DNA from: Variovorax sp. CF079
Lineage (GTDB): Bacteria; Pseudomonadota; Gammaproteobacteria; Burkholderiales; Burkholderiaceae_C
Direction: 5' to 3'
DNA length: 64,000 nucleotides
NCBI RefSeq assembly: GCF_900101545.1
Contig: NZ_FMZU01000004.1
Location: 186,001-250,000 of the forward strand
In this document: piece after piece, positions 17,000-29,159 of the stretch
Layout of the letters: each line of letters begins with the position of its first letter
Position numbering within the stretch: the first letter of the stretch is position 1
Notes under the pieces: generated by a model
Database searches by the model: none
Told to the model about the DNA's origin: nothing
The model's input: the letters and a program-made list of their open reading frames with translations, nothing else
Translations under genes and position numbers: made by a program

Positions 17000-18325
17000 A
17001 TGTCCATGACCCCCCAGGAAATCGTTTCCGAACTCGACCACCACATCGTCGGCCAGCCCGACGCCAAGCGCGCGGTGGCGATCGCGCTGCGCAATCGCTG
17101 GCGCCGCCAGCAGGTCGAGGAAAAGCTGCGCGCCGAGATCACGCCCAAGAACATCCTCATGATCGGCCCCACCGGCGTGGGCAAGACCGAGATCGCGCGC
17201 CGGCTTGCGCGCCTGGCCGATGCGCCCTTCATCAAGGTCGAGGCGACCAAGTTCACCGAGGTCGGCTACGTCGGCAAGGACGTCGATTCGATCATCCGCG
17301 ACTTGGCCGAAATCGCCGTCAAGCAGACGCGCGAAAGCGAGAGCGCCAAGGTGCGCATGCGCGCCGAGGACGGGGCGGAAGAGCGCATCCTCGACGTGCT
17401 GCTGCCGCCGGCGCGTTTGGCCGATGGCGCCGCCACAGACGGCAGCGGCAATGCCACGCGGCAGGCCTTCCGCAAGAAGCTGCGCGAACACCAGCTCGAC
17501 GACAAGGAGATCGAGATCGACCTGGCCGAAGCGCGCGCGCCGCTCGAGATCATGGGCCCCGCCGGCATGGAGGACATGACCGAACAGCTGCGCGGCATGT
17601 TCGGCCAGCTGAGTCAGGGCCGGCGCAAGACGCGCAAGCTCAAGATCGGCGAGGCGATGCATTTGCTGATCGACGAGGAGGCCGCCAAGCTGGTCAACGA
17701 GGACGAGATCCGCACCCAGGCGATCCACAACGCCGAGCAGAACGGCATCGTCTTCATCGACGAGATCGACAAGGTCGCCACGCGCACCGAGGCGCAGGGC
17801 GCCGACGTGTCGCGCCAGGGCGTGCAGCGCGACCTGCTGCCGCTGGTCGAAGGCACGTCCGTGACCACCAAGTACGGCGTAGTGCGCACCGACCACATCC
17901 TTTTCATCGCGAGCGGTGCCTTTCACCTGAGCAAGCCGAGCGACCTGATCCCCGAATTGCAGGGCCGCTTCCCGATCCGCGTCGAGTTGCAGTCGCTCTC
18001 GGTGGCGGATTTCGAGAGCATCCTGACCCAGACCCAGGCCTCGCTGGTGAAGCAGTACCAGGCGCTGTTGGCGACCGAGGGCGTGACGCTGGAATTCGCG
18101 CCCGACAGCATCACGCGGCTGGCGAGCATCGCCTACGATGTCAACGAGCGCACCGAGAACATCGGCGCGCGGCGCCTGTCGACCGTCATGGAGCGGCTGC
18201 TCGACGAAGTGAGCTTCGACGCCACCAAGCTCGAAGGCCAGGCGATCCGCATCGATGCCGCCTACGTGGACGCACGCCTCTCGGCACTAAGTCACGACGA
18301 AGACCTCTCTCGATTCATCCTCTGA
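17000..18325 (+). CDS. hslU: ATP-dependent protease ATPase subunit HslU
   Basis: HslU is the AAA+ unfoldase of the HslVU protease. The 441-residue protein has Walker A GPTGVGKT (56-63), the GYVGKD pore motif near residue 92, the intermediate I-domain (about 110-240), Walker [10 protein letters not shown] (249-257) and the C-terminal SRFIL tail that docks into HslV to activate it. It is co-transcribed with hslV. The gene ends 146 bp before the mraZ promoter region, so hslVU directly precedes the dcw cluster. Confidence 0.97.
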   Translation: MSMTPQEIVSELDHHIVGQPDAKRAVAIALRNRWRRQQVEEKLRAEITPKNILMIGPTGVGKTEIARRLARLADAPFIKVEATKFTEVGYVGKDVDSIIRDLAEIAVKQTRESESAKVRMRAEDGAEERILDVLLPPARLADGAATDGSGNATRQAFRKKLREHQLDDKEIEIDLAEARAPLEIMGPAGMEDMTEQLRGMFGQLSQGRRKTRKLKIGEAMHLLIDEEAAKLVNEDEIRTQAIHNAEQNGIVFIDEIDKVATRTEAQGADVSRQGVQRDLLPLVEGTSVTTKYGVVRTDHILFIASGAFHLSKPSDLIPELQGRFPIRVELQSLSVADFESILTQTQASLVKQYQALLATEGVTLEFAPDSITRLASIAYDVNERTENIGARRLSTVMERLLDEVSFDATKLEGQAIRIDAAYVDARLSALSHDEDLSRFIL

Positions 18326-18470
18326 TCGGCGCTTTTCACTTGTACGGTTCACGCATCACATTCATTGCGTGAGCTAAGTGCTTCATCTGCAACGAAATTC
18401 GGTGTTCTTGGAATTGCAAAAACACCGCTAAGTCGTTGATTCCATTACAAAAAATACCTGCGACGGCCCG
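18326..18470. other. hslU-mraZ spacer with two hairpins
   Basis: This AT-richer spacer holds TCACGCA...TGCGTGA (18349-18355/18366-18372, 10-nt loop) and a second dyad CGGTGTT...AACACCG just downstream. Neither is followed by a good T-run, so they are weak candidates for an hslU terminator. The heptamer GCTAAGT occurs at 18373, 18427 and again at 18477 next to the MraZ boxes, so the operator may extend upstream. Confidence 0.4.
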
Positions 18471-18529
18471 TTGCGCGCTAAGTGTTTCCTGCTACAGTGC
18501 AAAAAAGTGCAGTTAAGTGGGAAAAAGTG
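18471..18529 (+). promoter_or_regulatory. dcw cluster promoter with MraZ operator repeats
   Basis: AGTG occurs at 18481, 18496, 18506, 18516 and 18526, the last four at exact 10-bp spacing (AAAGTGC, AAGTGGG and similar). MraZ proteins are known to bind tandem GTG-containing repeats one helical turn apart in their own promoters. A promoter fits the same place: TTGCGC (18471-18476), 16 bp, TACAGT (18493-18498). MraZ binding would therefore cover the -10 and start region, giving autorepression of the whole cluster. Confidence 0.75.
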
Positions 18530-18584
18530 TCGAGCGGTGCCTCTTTTGGGTGCGCGACGCCTCCCACCACAGGGGTTCGTGGTC

Positions 18585-19013
18585 GTGTTTCAAGGCGCTT
18601 CATCGCTCAGTCTGGATGCCAAGGGGCGGCTCTCCGTGCCGACCCGGCATCGTGACGTCCTGAGCGCCACCGCGGCCGGTCAGCTCACGATCACCAAGCA
18701 TCCGCACGGATGCCTGATGCTGTTCCCTCGTCCCGAGTGGGAGAAATTCCGCGAGCGCATCGCCGCGCTGCCGATGTCGGCACAGTGGTGGAAGCGCGTT
18801 TTCCTGGGCAATGCGATGGACGTCGAAATGGACGGCACCGGCCGTGTGCTGATCTCGCCCGAGCTGCGCTCGGCGGCGGGGATCACGCGCGACGTTCTGT
18901 TGCTGGGCATGGGCAACAACTTCGAGCTCTGGGACAAGGCCACCTACGACGCCAAGGAGGCCGAAGCCACGCAGGGCGAGATGCCCGATGTTTTCCAGGA
19001 CTTTTCGTTCTGA
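18585..19013 (+). CDS. mraZ: Transcriptional regulator MraZ
   Basis: The 142-residue protein has two AbrB-like SpoVT half-domains ([18 protein letters not shown] and [16 protein letters not shown]), the fold by which MraZ rings bind their operator. The start is GTG 18585, chosen because the N-terminus then matches the family (MFRGA...) and an AGGGG site lies 9 nt upstream; an in-frame GTG at 18579 is less well spaced. It is the first gene of the dcw cluster and is preceded by its own operator. rsmH follows after 8 nt. Confidence 0.95.
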   Translation: MFQGASSLSLDAKGRLSVPTRHRDVLSATAAGQLTITKHPHGCLMLFPRPEWEKFRERIAALPMSAQWWKRVFLGNAMDVEMDGTGRVLISPELRSAAGITRDVLLLGMGNNFELWDKATYDAKEAEATQGEMPDVFQDFSF

Positions 19014-19021
19014 GGCCGGCA

Positions 19022-19942
19022 GTGGAACAGGCATGGACCCATACGACGGTTTTGTTGAAGGAAGCGGTGGAAGCCCTCCTTCCCGATGCGTCGCGGGCCT
19101 CCGGCACCTACGTGGATGCCACCTTCGGCCGCGGCGGCCATTCGCGCGCCATCCTCGAGAGGCTGGCGCCGGCCGGCCGGCTGATCGCGTACGACAAGGA
19201 CGCGGAAGCGGTGGCCGAAGCAGCGCGCATCGAGGATGCGCGTTTTTCCATCCGGCACCAGGGTTTCAAGGACGTGGGGGAACTGCCGCCGGCGAGTGTG
19301 GCCGGCCTGCTGATGGACCTCGGCATCAGCTCCCCCCAGATCGACAACCCCGCACGGGGTTTTTCTTTTCGTTTCGACGGCCCGCTCGACATGCGCATGG
19401 ACACCACGCGCGGCGAGAGCGTGGCCGAATGGCTGGCAACGGCCGAACCACAGCAGATTGCGGAGGTGATTCGTGACTATGGCGAGGAACGGTTTGCTGT
19501 TCAGATTGCAAAGGCGATTGCAGCTCGCCGACAAGAACGGGGCGCAATTTCAACCACCGCCGAGCTGGCCGAGCTCGTGGCTGGCGCGGTCAAAACCCGC
19601 GAGCCGGGCCAGAACCCTGCAACGCGCACATTTCAGGCTCTTCGGATTTTCATCAACGCCGAGCTTGAAGAGCTGCAACAGGCGCTAGAAGCGAGCCTTA
19701 CCGTGCTGCAACCCCAAGGCCGGCTCGCGGTGATCAGCTTCCACTCGCTGGAAGACCGCATCGTGAAGCAGTTCATCGCCAAGCATTCGCGCGAGGTCTA
19801 CGACCGCCGCGCGCCTTTTGCTGCACCGAAGGCGATGAAGCTGAAGGCTTTGGGACGCGTCAAGCCGTCGAAGGCCGAGGTGGACGGCAACCCCCGCGCG
19901 CGCAGCGCGATCCTGCGCGTCGCCGAGCGCACGGAAGCCTGA
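19022..19942 (+). CDS. rsmH: 16S rRNA (cytosine(1402)-N4)-methyltransferase
   Basis: RsmH methylates N4 of C1402 in the ribosomal P site. The 306-residue protein shows [16 protein letters not shown] (SAM motif), [10 protein letters not shown], the family signature [15 protein letters not shown] and the late [13 protein letters not shown]. The start is GTG 19022 ([12 protein letters not shown]); the family has HxPVLL here, so HTTVLL fits. It lies 8 nt after mraZ and 2 nt before ftsL. Confidence 0.96.
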   Translation: MEQAWTHTTVLLKEAVEALLPDASRASGTYVDATFGRGGHSRAILERLAPAGRLIAYDKDAEAVAEAARIEDARFSIRHQGFKDVGELPPASVAGLLMDLGISSPQIDNPARGFSFRFDGPLDMRMDTTRGESVAEWLATAEPQQIAEVIRDYGEERFAVQIAKAIAARRQERGAISTTAELAELVAGAVKTREPGQNPATRTFQALRIFINAELEELQQALEASLTVLQPQGRLAVISFHSLEDRIVKQFIAKHSREVYDRRAPFAAPKAMKLKALGRVKPSKAEVDGNPRARSAILRVAERTEA

Positions 19943-19944
19943 AC

Positions 19945-20307
19945 ATGGCCCGCCTCAACCTGCTGCTGCTCATGGCCGTGCTGGCCTCGGCGATCTACCT
20001 GGTGCACACGCAGTATCTGTCGCGCCAGCTGTTCACCGAGCTGCACCGCGTGCAGAACGAGGCGCGCCGGCTCGAGCTCGACCATGACCGGCTGCAGGTC
20101 GAGAAGCGCGCGCAGGCAACGCCGCTGCGCGTGGAGAAGCTGGCCAAGGAGCAGCTCAGGATGCGCACGACCACGCCGGCCATCACCCAGTACGTGCGGC
20201 AGGACGGCACCGTGATCCCGGCGGTTGCAGCGGTGCCCGCGGCTGCAGCCGCGCCAACGCCGGCCTCGCCGGCGCGTGCGGCGACGACGCGGAGGGCCAC
20301 GCCATGA
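19945..20307 (+). CDS. ftsL: Cell division protein FtsL
   Basis: FtsL forms the FtsQLB trimer that activates FtsWI at the septum. The 120-residue bitopic protein has a short cytoplasmic start, a membrane helix (residues 4-22, LNLLLLMAVLASAIYLVHT) and a periplasmic leucine-zipper-like coiled coil (28-65). The Ala/Pro/Thr-rich tail after residue 90 is a lineage feature. It overlaps ftsI by ATGA. Confidence 0.93.
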   Translation: MARLNLLLLMAVLASAIYLVHTQYLSRQLFTELHRVQNEARRLELDHDRLQVEKRAQATPLRVEKLAKEQLRMRTTTPAITQYVRQDGTVIPAVAAVPAAAAAPTPASPARAATTRRATP

Positions 20308-22060
20308 GTCGCCGCAGCAGCCGCAGCGTGCAATACACGACCAGCCCCTTGCTCGCGAGCAAGACGCCGGTTTGGCGCAGCAAGTTCATCGTGGCCGGCA
20401 TCGCCTTCGGCTTCCTGGTGCTGGCCGGCCGCGCGGCCTACGTGCAGGTGATCGGCAACGATTTCTTCCAGCGCCAGGGCGAGGTGCGCTTCACGCGCAC
20501 GCTGGAGCTGCCGGCCAACCGCGGCCGCATCCTCGATCGCAACGGGCTCTTGCTCGCCTCCAGCGTGGTGGCGCCCAGCATCTGGGCGATTCCGGAGGAC
20601 ATCGAGCGCGACGACCCCGAGGTCAAGGCCAAGCTCAAACAGGTCGCCAGGCTGCTGGAGATGACGCAGAAGGACTTCGACAAGAAGCTGGAGGACGAGG
20701 ACAAGACCTTCGTCTGGATCAAGCGGCAGGTCGACGAGCCCATCGCCAAGCGCATCGCCGAGCTCAACATCAAGGGCATCTACCAGCGCAAGGAATACAA
20801 GCGCCAGTACCCCGAGGGCGAGGCGGCCGCGCACGTGGTGGGCTTCACCAACGTCGAGGACAACGGCCAGGAAGGCATCGAGCTCGCGTTCAACAAGGAG
20901 CTGGCCGGCAAGGCGGGCGCGCGCCGCGTCATCAAGGACCGGCTCGGCCGCGTGGTCGAGGGCGTGGGCGAGCAGATCCCGCCGGTCGACGGCCGCGACA
21001 TCCAGTTGAGCGTCGACAGCAAGGTGCAGTTCTTCGCCTACCAGAAGCTGCGCGATGCGGTGACGGCCAACAAGGCCAAGGCCGGCAGCGTGGTGGTGCT
21101 CGACGCCGTCACCGGCGAGGTGCTGGCGCTGGCCAACTACCCGAGCTACGTGCCCGACAAGCGGCAGAACCTCACTGGCGAGCAGCTGCGCAACCGCGCG
21201 CTCACCGACACCTTCGAGCCCGGCTCGACGATGAAGCCGATCACGGTCGCGATGGCGCTCGAAGCCGGCCGCATCAAGCCGCAGACGCTGATCGAAACCG
21301 GCCCCGGCCGATTCAGCATCGGTGGCTTCACCATCAGCGACACCCACAACTACGGCACGCTGACGGTCGAGGGCGTGATCCAGAAGTCGAGCAACGTCGG
21401 CGCGCTCAAGATCGCGCAGAAGATGAGCCCGCACGAGATGTGGGACACCTACACGGCGCTCGGCTACGGCCAGAAGCCCCAGCTGCAGTTCCCCGGTGCG
21501 GTGACGGGGCGGCTGCGGCCCTGGAAGAGCTGGCGCCCGGTCGAGCAGGCCACCATGGCCTACGGCTACGGCCTGTCGGCCTCGCTGTTCCAGATGGCGC
21601 ATTCCTACACCTCCTTCGCGCACGACGGGCAGATCATTCCCGCGACCATCCTCAAGAGTCCCGACCCGGCGGTGGGCGTGAAGGTGTTCTCGCCGCAGAA
21701 CGCGCTCGCGGTGCGCAAGATGCTGCAGATGGCGGCCGGTCCCGGCGGCACCGGCCAGCGCGCGCAGACCATCGGCTACTCGGTGGGCGGCAAGTCCGGC
21801 ACCGCGCACAAGCAGGTCGGCAAGGGCTACGCGAGCAACAAGTACCGTTCTTGGTTCACCGGCATGGCACCGATCGAGAAACCGCGCATCATCGTGGCGG
21901 TGATGATCGACGAGCCGAGCGCCGGCCAGTATTTCGGCGGCCTGGTGGCAGCGCCCGTGTTCAGCGAGGTCGTGCAGCAGACGCTGCGCATGATGAACGT
22001 CCCGCCCGACATGGCAGTCAAACCGCTGGTCGTGACCAACGGCGTGGAAGAGAGCTTCTG

Positions 22061-22061
<1 letters not shown>
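20304..22061 (+). CDS. ftsI: Septal peptidoglycan transpeptidase FtsI (PBP3)
   Basis: FtsI cross-links septal peptidoglycan as partner of FtsW. The 585-residue class B penicillin-binding protein has an N-terminal membrane anchor (about 28-48), a PBP dimerisation domain and a transpeptidase domain with the three catalytic motifs: S308-TMK (active-site serine), S362-SN and K497-SGT. All residues needed for beta-lactam-sensitive transpeptidation are present. The stop overlaps the murE start (TGATG). Confidence 0.97.
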
Positions 22062-23541
<1,480 letters not shown>

Positions 23542-23545
<4 letters not shown>

Positions 23546-24987
23546 GCGTTCATCAGCCAGGAACACCCATGATGACGCTCGGCCAGGCGCAGGCCTGGAT
23601 TCCGGGCGCGCGCCTGGTCGGCGATCCCGCCACGCCCATCTCGCGCGTGCACACCGACACGCGCACGCTGGCGGCCGGCGACCTGTTCGTCGCCCTCAAG
23701 GGCGAACGCTTCGACGCCAACGACTTCCTGGCCGATGCGCGCGCGCGCGGCGCGGTCGCTGCGATCGCGCACCGCGGACTGGCGGCCGCCGGGCTGCCGG
23801 GGCTCGAGGTGCCGGACACGCTGGCTGCGCTCGGCGCCCTGGCTGCGGGCTGGCGCGCGCAGTTCGAGCTGCCGCTGGTCGCGGTCACCGGCAGCAACGG
23901 CAAGACCACCGTCACGCAGATGATTGCGTCGATCCTGCGCGCCGCCGGTGCCGAGCGCGCGCTCGCGACGGCCGGCAACTACAACAACGAGATCGGCGTG
24001 CCGCTGACGCTGCTGCGCCTGCGCGAACAGCACCAGCTCGCGGTGGTCGAGCTCGGCATGAACCACCCGGGCGAGATCGCGCGGCTGGCGGCGATTGCGC
24101 GTCCCACCATCGCGCTGGTCAACAACGCGCAGCGCGAGCACCTGGAATTCATGGCGAGCGTCGACGCGGTGGCGCGCGAGAACGGCGCGGCGATCAGCGC
24201 GCTGCCGGACAGCGGCACCGCCGTGTTCCCCTACGGCGACGCCTTCACCTCGCTGTGGAACGAAATGGCGCACGAGGGTGCATCGCGCCGCTGCCTGACC
24301 TTCGGCGAGCGGCCCGACGCGGACATCGCGCTGGCCGGCGCCGAATGGCGGGGAGACGCCTGGCGCTTCGAGGCGCGCACGCCGCTCGGCGACATCAAGT
24401 CCACCCTGCGGATCGCCGGCCGGCACAACGTGGTCAATGCGCTCGCCGCCGTGGCCTGCTCGCTCGCCAGCGGCGTGTCGCTCGAGAAGATCGCCGAGGG
24501 GCTGGCTGCGTTCGAGCCGGTCAAGGGGCGCTCGAAGGCCACCGAGCTGCGTTTCGCGGGTCGGCACACGATCACGCTGGTCGACGACAGCTACAACGCC
24601 AACCCCGACTCGGTGCGCGCCGCGATCGATGTGTTGAGCGGCCTGCCGGGCCCGCGCCTCCTGGTGCTGGGCGACATGGGCGAGGTCGGCGACCAGGGAC
24701 CGCAATTCCACGCCGAGGTCGGTGCATGGGCGAGCCAGCGCGGCATCGAAACACTTTTCGCGCTCGGCCGCGAATCGGCGCACGGCATCGCGGCCTTCAA
24801 GGCCGCCGGCGGCGGCGAGGCCCGGCATTTCGACGACATCGCGGCACTAAACGCGGCGGTCCTGGCGCAGGTGCCGCGCACGGCCAGCATGCTGGTCAAG
24901 GGCTCGCGCTTCATGCAGATGGAGCGTGTGGTGCAGGCCGTCGCGGCGGCTGCCAAAGAACAACAAGACAAGGAGGGCAGCCAATGA
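23542..24987 (+). CDS. murF: UDP-MurNAc-tripeptide-D-Ala-D-Ala ligase
   Basis: MurF adds D-Ala-D-Ala to complete the UDP-MurNAc pentapeptide. The 481-residue protein has the Mur ligase ATP loop GSNGKTT (117-123), [11 protein letters not shown] and [10 protein letters not shown] motifs. The start at ATG 23542 overlaps the murE stop; ATG 23569 (MMTLGQ) is an alternative nearer to the usual family N-terminus. At its 3' end a very strong AAGGAGGG ribosome site serves not mraY directly but an overlapping 8-codon frame (see 24984). Confidence 0.96.
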
Positions 24988-25010
24988 ACCCGGCCTGCGC
25001 ATCATGCTAG
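24984..25010 (+). CDS. Mini-ORF (8 codons) coupling murF and mraY
   Basis: ATG 24984, overlapping the murF stop as ATGA, opens a frame MNPACASC ending at TAG 25008-25010. It has the best Shine-Dalgarno sequence of the region (AAGGAGGG, 24970-24977), whereas mraY ATG 25004 lies inside it in another frame with no site of its own. Ribosomes finishing the mini-ORF would stop 4 nt past the mraY start and could reinitiate there. It may be a translational coupler rather than a functional peptide. Confidence 0.5.
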   Translation: MNPACASC

Positions 25011-26182
25011 TGAGCCTCGCCCTGTGGCTGCAGACGCTCTCGCCGGAGTTCGGCTTCCTGCGCGTCTTCCAGTATCTGACCTTCCGCGCGCTGATGGCCG
25101 CGCTGACCGCGCTGCTGGTCGGCCTCCTGGCCGGGCCCTACGTGATCCGCCGCCTTGCCGCGCTCAAGATCGGCCAGCCGATACGCGGCTACGGCATGGA
25201 GACGCACCTGACCAAGAGCGGCACGCCAACTATGGGCGGCGTGCTGGTGCTGTTCTCGATCGCCTTCGCGACGCTGCTGTGGTTCGACCCGTCCAACCGC
25301 TTCGTCTGGATCGTGCTGTGGGTCACGCTGGGCTTCGGCGCCATCGGCTGGGTCGACGACTGGCGCAAGGTGGTGCGCAAAGATCCGGAAGGCATGCGTT
25401 CGCGCGAGAAGTACTTCTGGCAATCGGTGGTCGGGCTGGTGGCGGGCTTCTACCTGCTGTTCAGCATCTCCGAAAGCTCCAACTGGCGCGTGCTCGAGCT
25501 GTTCTACAGCTGGGTCGGCTCGGGCTTCGACCTCGACTTTCCGCCCAAGATCAACCTCCTGGTGCCCTTCTTCAAGGAAGTGAGCTACCCGCTCGGCGGC
25601 ATCGGCTTCGTGATCCTGACCTACCTCGTGATCGTCGGCGCCAGCAACGCGGTGAACCTGACCGACGGGCTCGACGGCCTGGCGATCATGCCGGTGGTGA
25701 TGGTCGGCTCCGCCCTGGGCGTGTTCGCCTACGTGACCGGCAGCGCGGTCTATTCCAAGTACCTGCTGTTCCCGCACATCCCGGGCTCGGGCGAACTGCT
25801 GGTGTTCTGCTCGGCCATGGCCGGCGCCGGGCTCGCCTTCCTCTGGTTCAACACCCATCCGGCGCAGGTCTTCATGGGCGATGTGGGCGCGCTCGCGCTG
25901 GGCGGCGCGCTCGGCACCATCGCGGTGATCGTGCGCCAGGAAATCGTGTTCTTCGTCATGGGCGGCATCTTCGTGGTCGAGGCGATCTCGGTGATGGCGC
26001 AGGTGACCTACTTCAAGTACACCAAGAAGCGCTTCGGCGAAGGCCGCCGCGTGCTCAAGATGGCGCCCTTGCACCACCACTTCGAGAAGAGCGGCTGGCG
26101 CGAGACGCAGGTCGTGGTGCGTTTCTGGATCATCACCATGCTGTTGTGCCTGGTGGGTCTTTCCACCTTGAAGCTGCGGTAG
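25004..26182 (+). CDS. mraY: Phospho-MurNAc-pentapeptide transferase
   Basis: MraY transfers phospho-MurNAc-pentapeptide to undecaprenyl phosphate, making lipid I in the inner membrane. The 392-residue polytopic protein has about ten membrane helices, the cytoplasmic GWVDDWRKV aspartates, [13 protein letters not shown] and the late APLHHHFE histidine motif. ATG 25004 gives the standard N-terminus ([10 protein letters not shown]). Its initiation region overlaps the mini-ORF at 24984, unlike the simple ATGA junctions elsewhere in the cluster. Confidence 0.97.
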   Translation: MLVSLALWLQTLSPEFGFLRVFQYLTFRALMAALTALLVGLLAGPYVIRRLAALKIGQPIRGYGMETHLTKSGTPTMGGVLVLFSIAFATLLWFDPSNRFVWIVLWVTLGFGAIGWVDDWRKVVRKDPEGMRSREKYFWQSVVGLVAGFYLLFSISESSNWRVLELFYSWVGSGFDLDFPPKINLLVPFFKEVSYPLGGIGFVILTYLVIVGASNAVNLTDGLDGLAIMPVVMVGSALGVFAYVTGSAVYSKYLLFPHIPGSGELLVFCSAMAGAGLAFLWFNTHPAQVFMGDVGALALGGALGTIAVIVRQEIVFFVMGGIFVVEAISVMAQVTYFKYTKKRFGEGRRVLKMAPLHHHFEKSGWRETQVVVRFWIITMLLCLVGLSTLKLR

Positions 26183-26187
26183 GACAC

Positions 26188-27870
26188 ATGCGGCATCTTC
26201 AAGACCAACACGTGCTGATCCTGGGCCTGGGCGCCTCGGGACTGGCGATGGCGCGCTGGTGCGCGCGCCATGGCGCCAGGCTGACCGTGGCCGACACCCG
26301 CGAGGCGCCGCCGCAGCGCGATGCGCTGCTTGCCGAGCTGCCCGAAGCGGATTTTGTCGGCGGGCCGTTCTCGGCCGCACTGGTCGAAGGCACGTCGGTG
26401 CGCGCCGTCTATCGCTCGCCGGGCCTGTCGCCGGCTTCGATCGCGGTGGTGGTCGATGCGGCGCGCGCCATGGGCCTTCCCGTGGGCGGCGAGCTCGATC
26501 TGTTCGCGCAGGCGCTGGCGGACCTGCGCACCGTGGAAGCTGCCGACGCAGTTGATGCGCCGGTGGAAGAGGCCGAGCCGGCGCCGGTGTCGCCGCCGCA
26601 GGAGCAGGAAGCCGAATCCGCCGCTATCGAGGACGACGACGACGACGCCGAAGCGCCGACCCCGATCCTCGTGCCCGTCCCGCCGGCGCCCCAGGGCTAC
26701 ACGCCGGCGGTGCTGGCCGTGACCGGCACCAATGGCAAGACGACGGTCACCGCGCTCGCCGGCCAACTGGTGGAACGCGCCGGCAAGACGGTCGCGGTGG
26801 CCGGCAACATCGGCCCCACCTTGCTCGACACGCTGGCCGCGCACCTCGACGCCGGCACGCTGCCCGAGGTGTGGGTGCTCGAGCTCTCGAGCTTCCAGCT
26901 CGACGGCGTGCAGGGCTTCGAGCCGACCGCGGCCGCGGTGCTCAACCTGACGCAGGACCACCTCGACTGGCATGGCGACATGGCTTCTTACGCAGCGGCC
27001 AAGGCGCGTATCTTCGGCGCCAAGGGCACCATGGTGCTCAATCGCGAGGACGAGGCGGTGATGGCGATGCGGCCCGCGCCGGTGAAGCTGGCGAAGGGCC
27101 AGTCGCCGCGCAGCATCGTCACGTTCGGCGTCGGCATGCCGCTGCGTCCCGGCGACTACGGGCTCGAACGGCTGAATGGAATGCCCTGGCTGGTGCGCGC
27201 GCTGGAAGCCGACGAGACGCAGAAGCGCAAGCGCGGCGCCGCGGCCGAAGAGGAAGAGATCCACATCCAGCGCCTGATGCCGGCCGATGCGCTGCGCATC
27301 CGCGGCCGGCACAACGCCCTCAACGCCCTGGCGGCGCTCGCGCTCGCCGCCGCGGCCGGCTGCCAGCTCGCGCCCATGCTCTACGGCCTGCGCGAATACC
27401 GTGGCGAGCCGCATCGGGTCGAGCCGGTCATGATCGTCGACGAGGTCGAGTATTTCGACGACAGCAAGGGCACCAACGTGGGCGCGACGGTCGCGGCCCT
27501 GATCGGGCTGGGCGAAGAGCGCCGCCTGGTCGTGATCCTCGGCGGCGAGGGCAAGGGCCAGGACTTCGCGCCGCTCGCGGAACCGGTGCGCCAGTACGTG
27601 CGCGCCGTGGTGCTGATCGGCCGCGACGCGCCGCTGATCGAGGCGGCGCTGGCATCGACCGGCGTGCCGCTGCTGCCCGCCGCCTCGCTGCCCGAGGCCG
27701 TGACGCTGGCCGCCGGCCGCGCGCATCCCGGCGATGCCGTGCTGCTGTCGCCGGCCTGCGCGAGCTTCGACATGTTCAAGGACTACGAACACCGCGCGAC
27801 GGTGTTCTGCGAGGCGGTGCAGGAACTCGCCGAGGCACCGCGGGGCACCGGCGGGGAGGAGCTCGCATGA
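26188..27870 (+). CDS. murD: UDP-MurNAc-L-Ala:D-Glu ligase with acidic insertion
   Basis: MurD adds D-glutamate to UDP-MurNAc-L-Ala. The protein is 560 residues, well above the 438 of E. coli. The N-terminal UDP-binding domain (1-112) is separated from the central ATPase domain (GTNGKTT at 180-186) by an Asp/Glu/Pro-rich insertion (about 115-170, with [13 protein letters not shown]). A second charged insertion ([14 protein letters not shown]) lies near 350. [19 protein letters not shown] and DSKGTN motifs are intact, so it should be active. Start ATG 26188 lies 3 nt after mraY. Confidence 0.96.
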   Translation: MRHLQDQHVLILGLGASGLAMARWCARHGARLTVADTREAPPQRDALLAELPEADFVGGPFSAALVEGTSVRAVYRSPGLSPASIAVVVDAARAMGLPVGGELDLFAQALADLRTVEAADAVDAPVEEAEPAPVSPPQEQEAESAAIEDDDDDAEAPTPILVPVPPAPQGYTPAVLAVTGTNGKTTVTALAGQLVERAGKTVAVAGNIGPTLLDTLAAHLDAGTLPEVWVLELSSFQLDGVQGFEPTAAAVLNLTQDHLDWHGDMASYAAAKARIFGAKGTMVLNREDEAVMAMRPAPVKLAKGQSPRSIVTFGVGMPLRPGDYGLERLNGMPWLVRALEADETQKRKRGAAAEEEEIHIQRLMPADALRIRGRHNALNALAALALAAAAGCQLAPMLYGLREYRGEPHRVEPVMIVDEVEYFDDSKGTNVGATVAALIGLGEERRLVVILGGEGKGQDFAPLAEPVRQYVRAVVLIGRDAPLIEAALASTGVPLLPAASLPEAVTLAAGRAHPGDAVLLSPACASFDMFKDYEHRATVFCEAVQELAEAPRGTGGEELA

Positions 27871-29159
27871 GCACGACCGCCGCAGCCACCCCCAACAAGA
27901 CGAGCCGCTTCGCCGGCTGGTTCAGCCGCGCCACGAGCGGCATCGACGCGCTGCCCATGCACCTGCCGGTGCGTCTCGGCAATGCCGGGATGACGCAGAC
28001 CAAGGCGGCGCCGGTGCGCGTGCTGGGCTTCGACCAGGCGCTGGTCTGGGTCACGGTCGCCTTGCTCGCCTGGGGCCTGGTGATGGTCTATTCGGCCTCC
28101 ATCGCATTGCCGGACAACCCGCGCTTCGCGCGCCAGGGCTACGGCCCGGCCTTCTTCCTCACGCGCCATGCGGCCTCGGTGGTGATCGCCTTCATCGCCG
28201 CGCTCTTGGCCTTCCAGATACCGATGGCGATCTGGGAGCGCGCGGCGCCCTGGCTCTTCGTCGCCTCGCTGCTGCTGCTGGTCGCGGTGCTGATTCCGCA
28301 CATTGGCATCAACGTCAACGGCGCGCGTCGCTGGCTGCCGATGGGCTTCATGCGCTTCCAGCCTTCCGAGCTGGCTAAGCTCGCGATGATCCTCTACGCC
28401 GCCAGCTACATGGTGCGCAAGATGGAAATCAAGGAGCGCTTCTTCCGCGCCGTGTTGCCGATGGGCATCGCGGTGGTGGTGGTCGGCATGCTGGTGATGG
28501 CGGAGCCCGACATGGGCGCCTTCATGGTGATCGCGGTGATCGCGATGGGCATCCTGTTCCTCGGCGGCGTCAACGCGCGCATGTTCTTCGTGATCGCCGC
28601 GCTGGTGGTCGTCGCGTTCGGCACCATCGTGGCCACCAGTCCGTGGCGGCGCGAGCGCATCTTCGCCTACCTCGATCCGTGGAGCGAAGAGCATGCGCTG
28701 GGCAAGGGCTATCAGCTGTCGCATTCGCTGATCGCGATCGGCCGCGGCGAGATCTTCGGCGTCGGCCTCGGTGGCAGCGTCGAGAAGCTGCACTGGCTGC
28801 CCGAGGCGCACACCGACTTCCTGCTCGCGGTGATCGGCGAGGAGTTCGGCCTGGTCGGCGTGCTGCTCGCGATCGGCCTCTTCCTCTGGCTCACGCGCCG
28901 CATCATGCACATCGGCCGCCAGGCGATCGCGCTCGACCGCGTGTTCTCCGGCCTCGTGGCGCAGGGCGTCGGCATCTGGATCGGCTTCCAGGCCTTCATC
29001 AACATGGGCGTGAACCTGGGGGCGCTGCCGACCAAGGGGCTGACCTTGCCGCTGATGAGCTTCGGGGGCTCGGCCATCCTGATGAACGTAGTCGCGCTCG
29101 CGATCGTGCTGCGCATCGACTATGAGAACCGGGTGCTCATGCGCGGAGGCCGCGTATGA
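27867..29159 (+). CDS. ftsW: Septal peptidoglycan polymerase FtsW
   Basis: FtsW is the SEDS-family glycosyltransferase that polymerises lipid II at the septum with FtsI. The 430-residue protein has an extended cytoplasmic N-terminus (about 55 residues) before ten membrane helices. Family motifs are [32 protein letters not shown], the catalytic-loop region [17 protein letters not shown] and the final PLMSFGGSA. It overlaps murD and murG by ATGA at both ends. Confidence 0.96.
   Translation: MSTTAAATPNKTSRFAGWFSRATSGIDALPMHLPVRLGNAGMTQTKAAPVRVLGFDQALVWVTVALLAWGLVMVYSASIALPDNPRFARQGYGPAFFLTRHAASVVIAFIAALLAFQIPMAIWERAAPWLFVASLLLLVAVLIPHIGINVNGARRWLPMGFMRFQPSELAKLAMILYAASYMVRKMEIKERFFRAVLPMGIAVVVVGMLVMAEPDMGAFMVIAVIAMGILFLGGVNARMFFVIAALVVVAFGTIVATSPWRRERIFAYLDPWSEEHALGKGYQLSHSLIAIGRGEIFGVGLGGSVEKLHWLPEAHTDFLLAVIGEEFGLVGVLLAIGLFLWLTRRIMHIGRQAIALDRVFSGLVAQGVGIWIGFQAFINMGVNLGALPTKGLTLPLMSFGGSAILMNVVALAIVLRIDYENRVLMRGGRV

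Noticed and set aside
18349..18372. Rho-independent terminator after hslU
   Set aside because: The 7-bp stem has a 10-nt loop and is not followed by a T-run.
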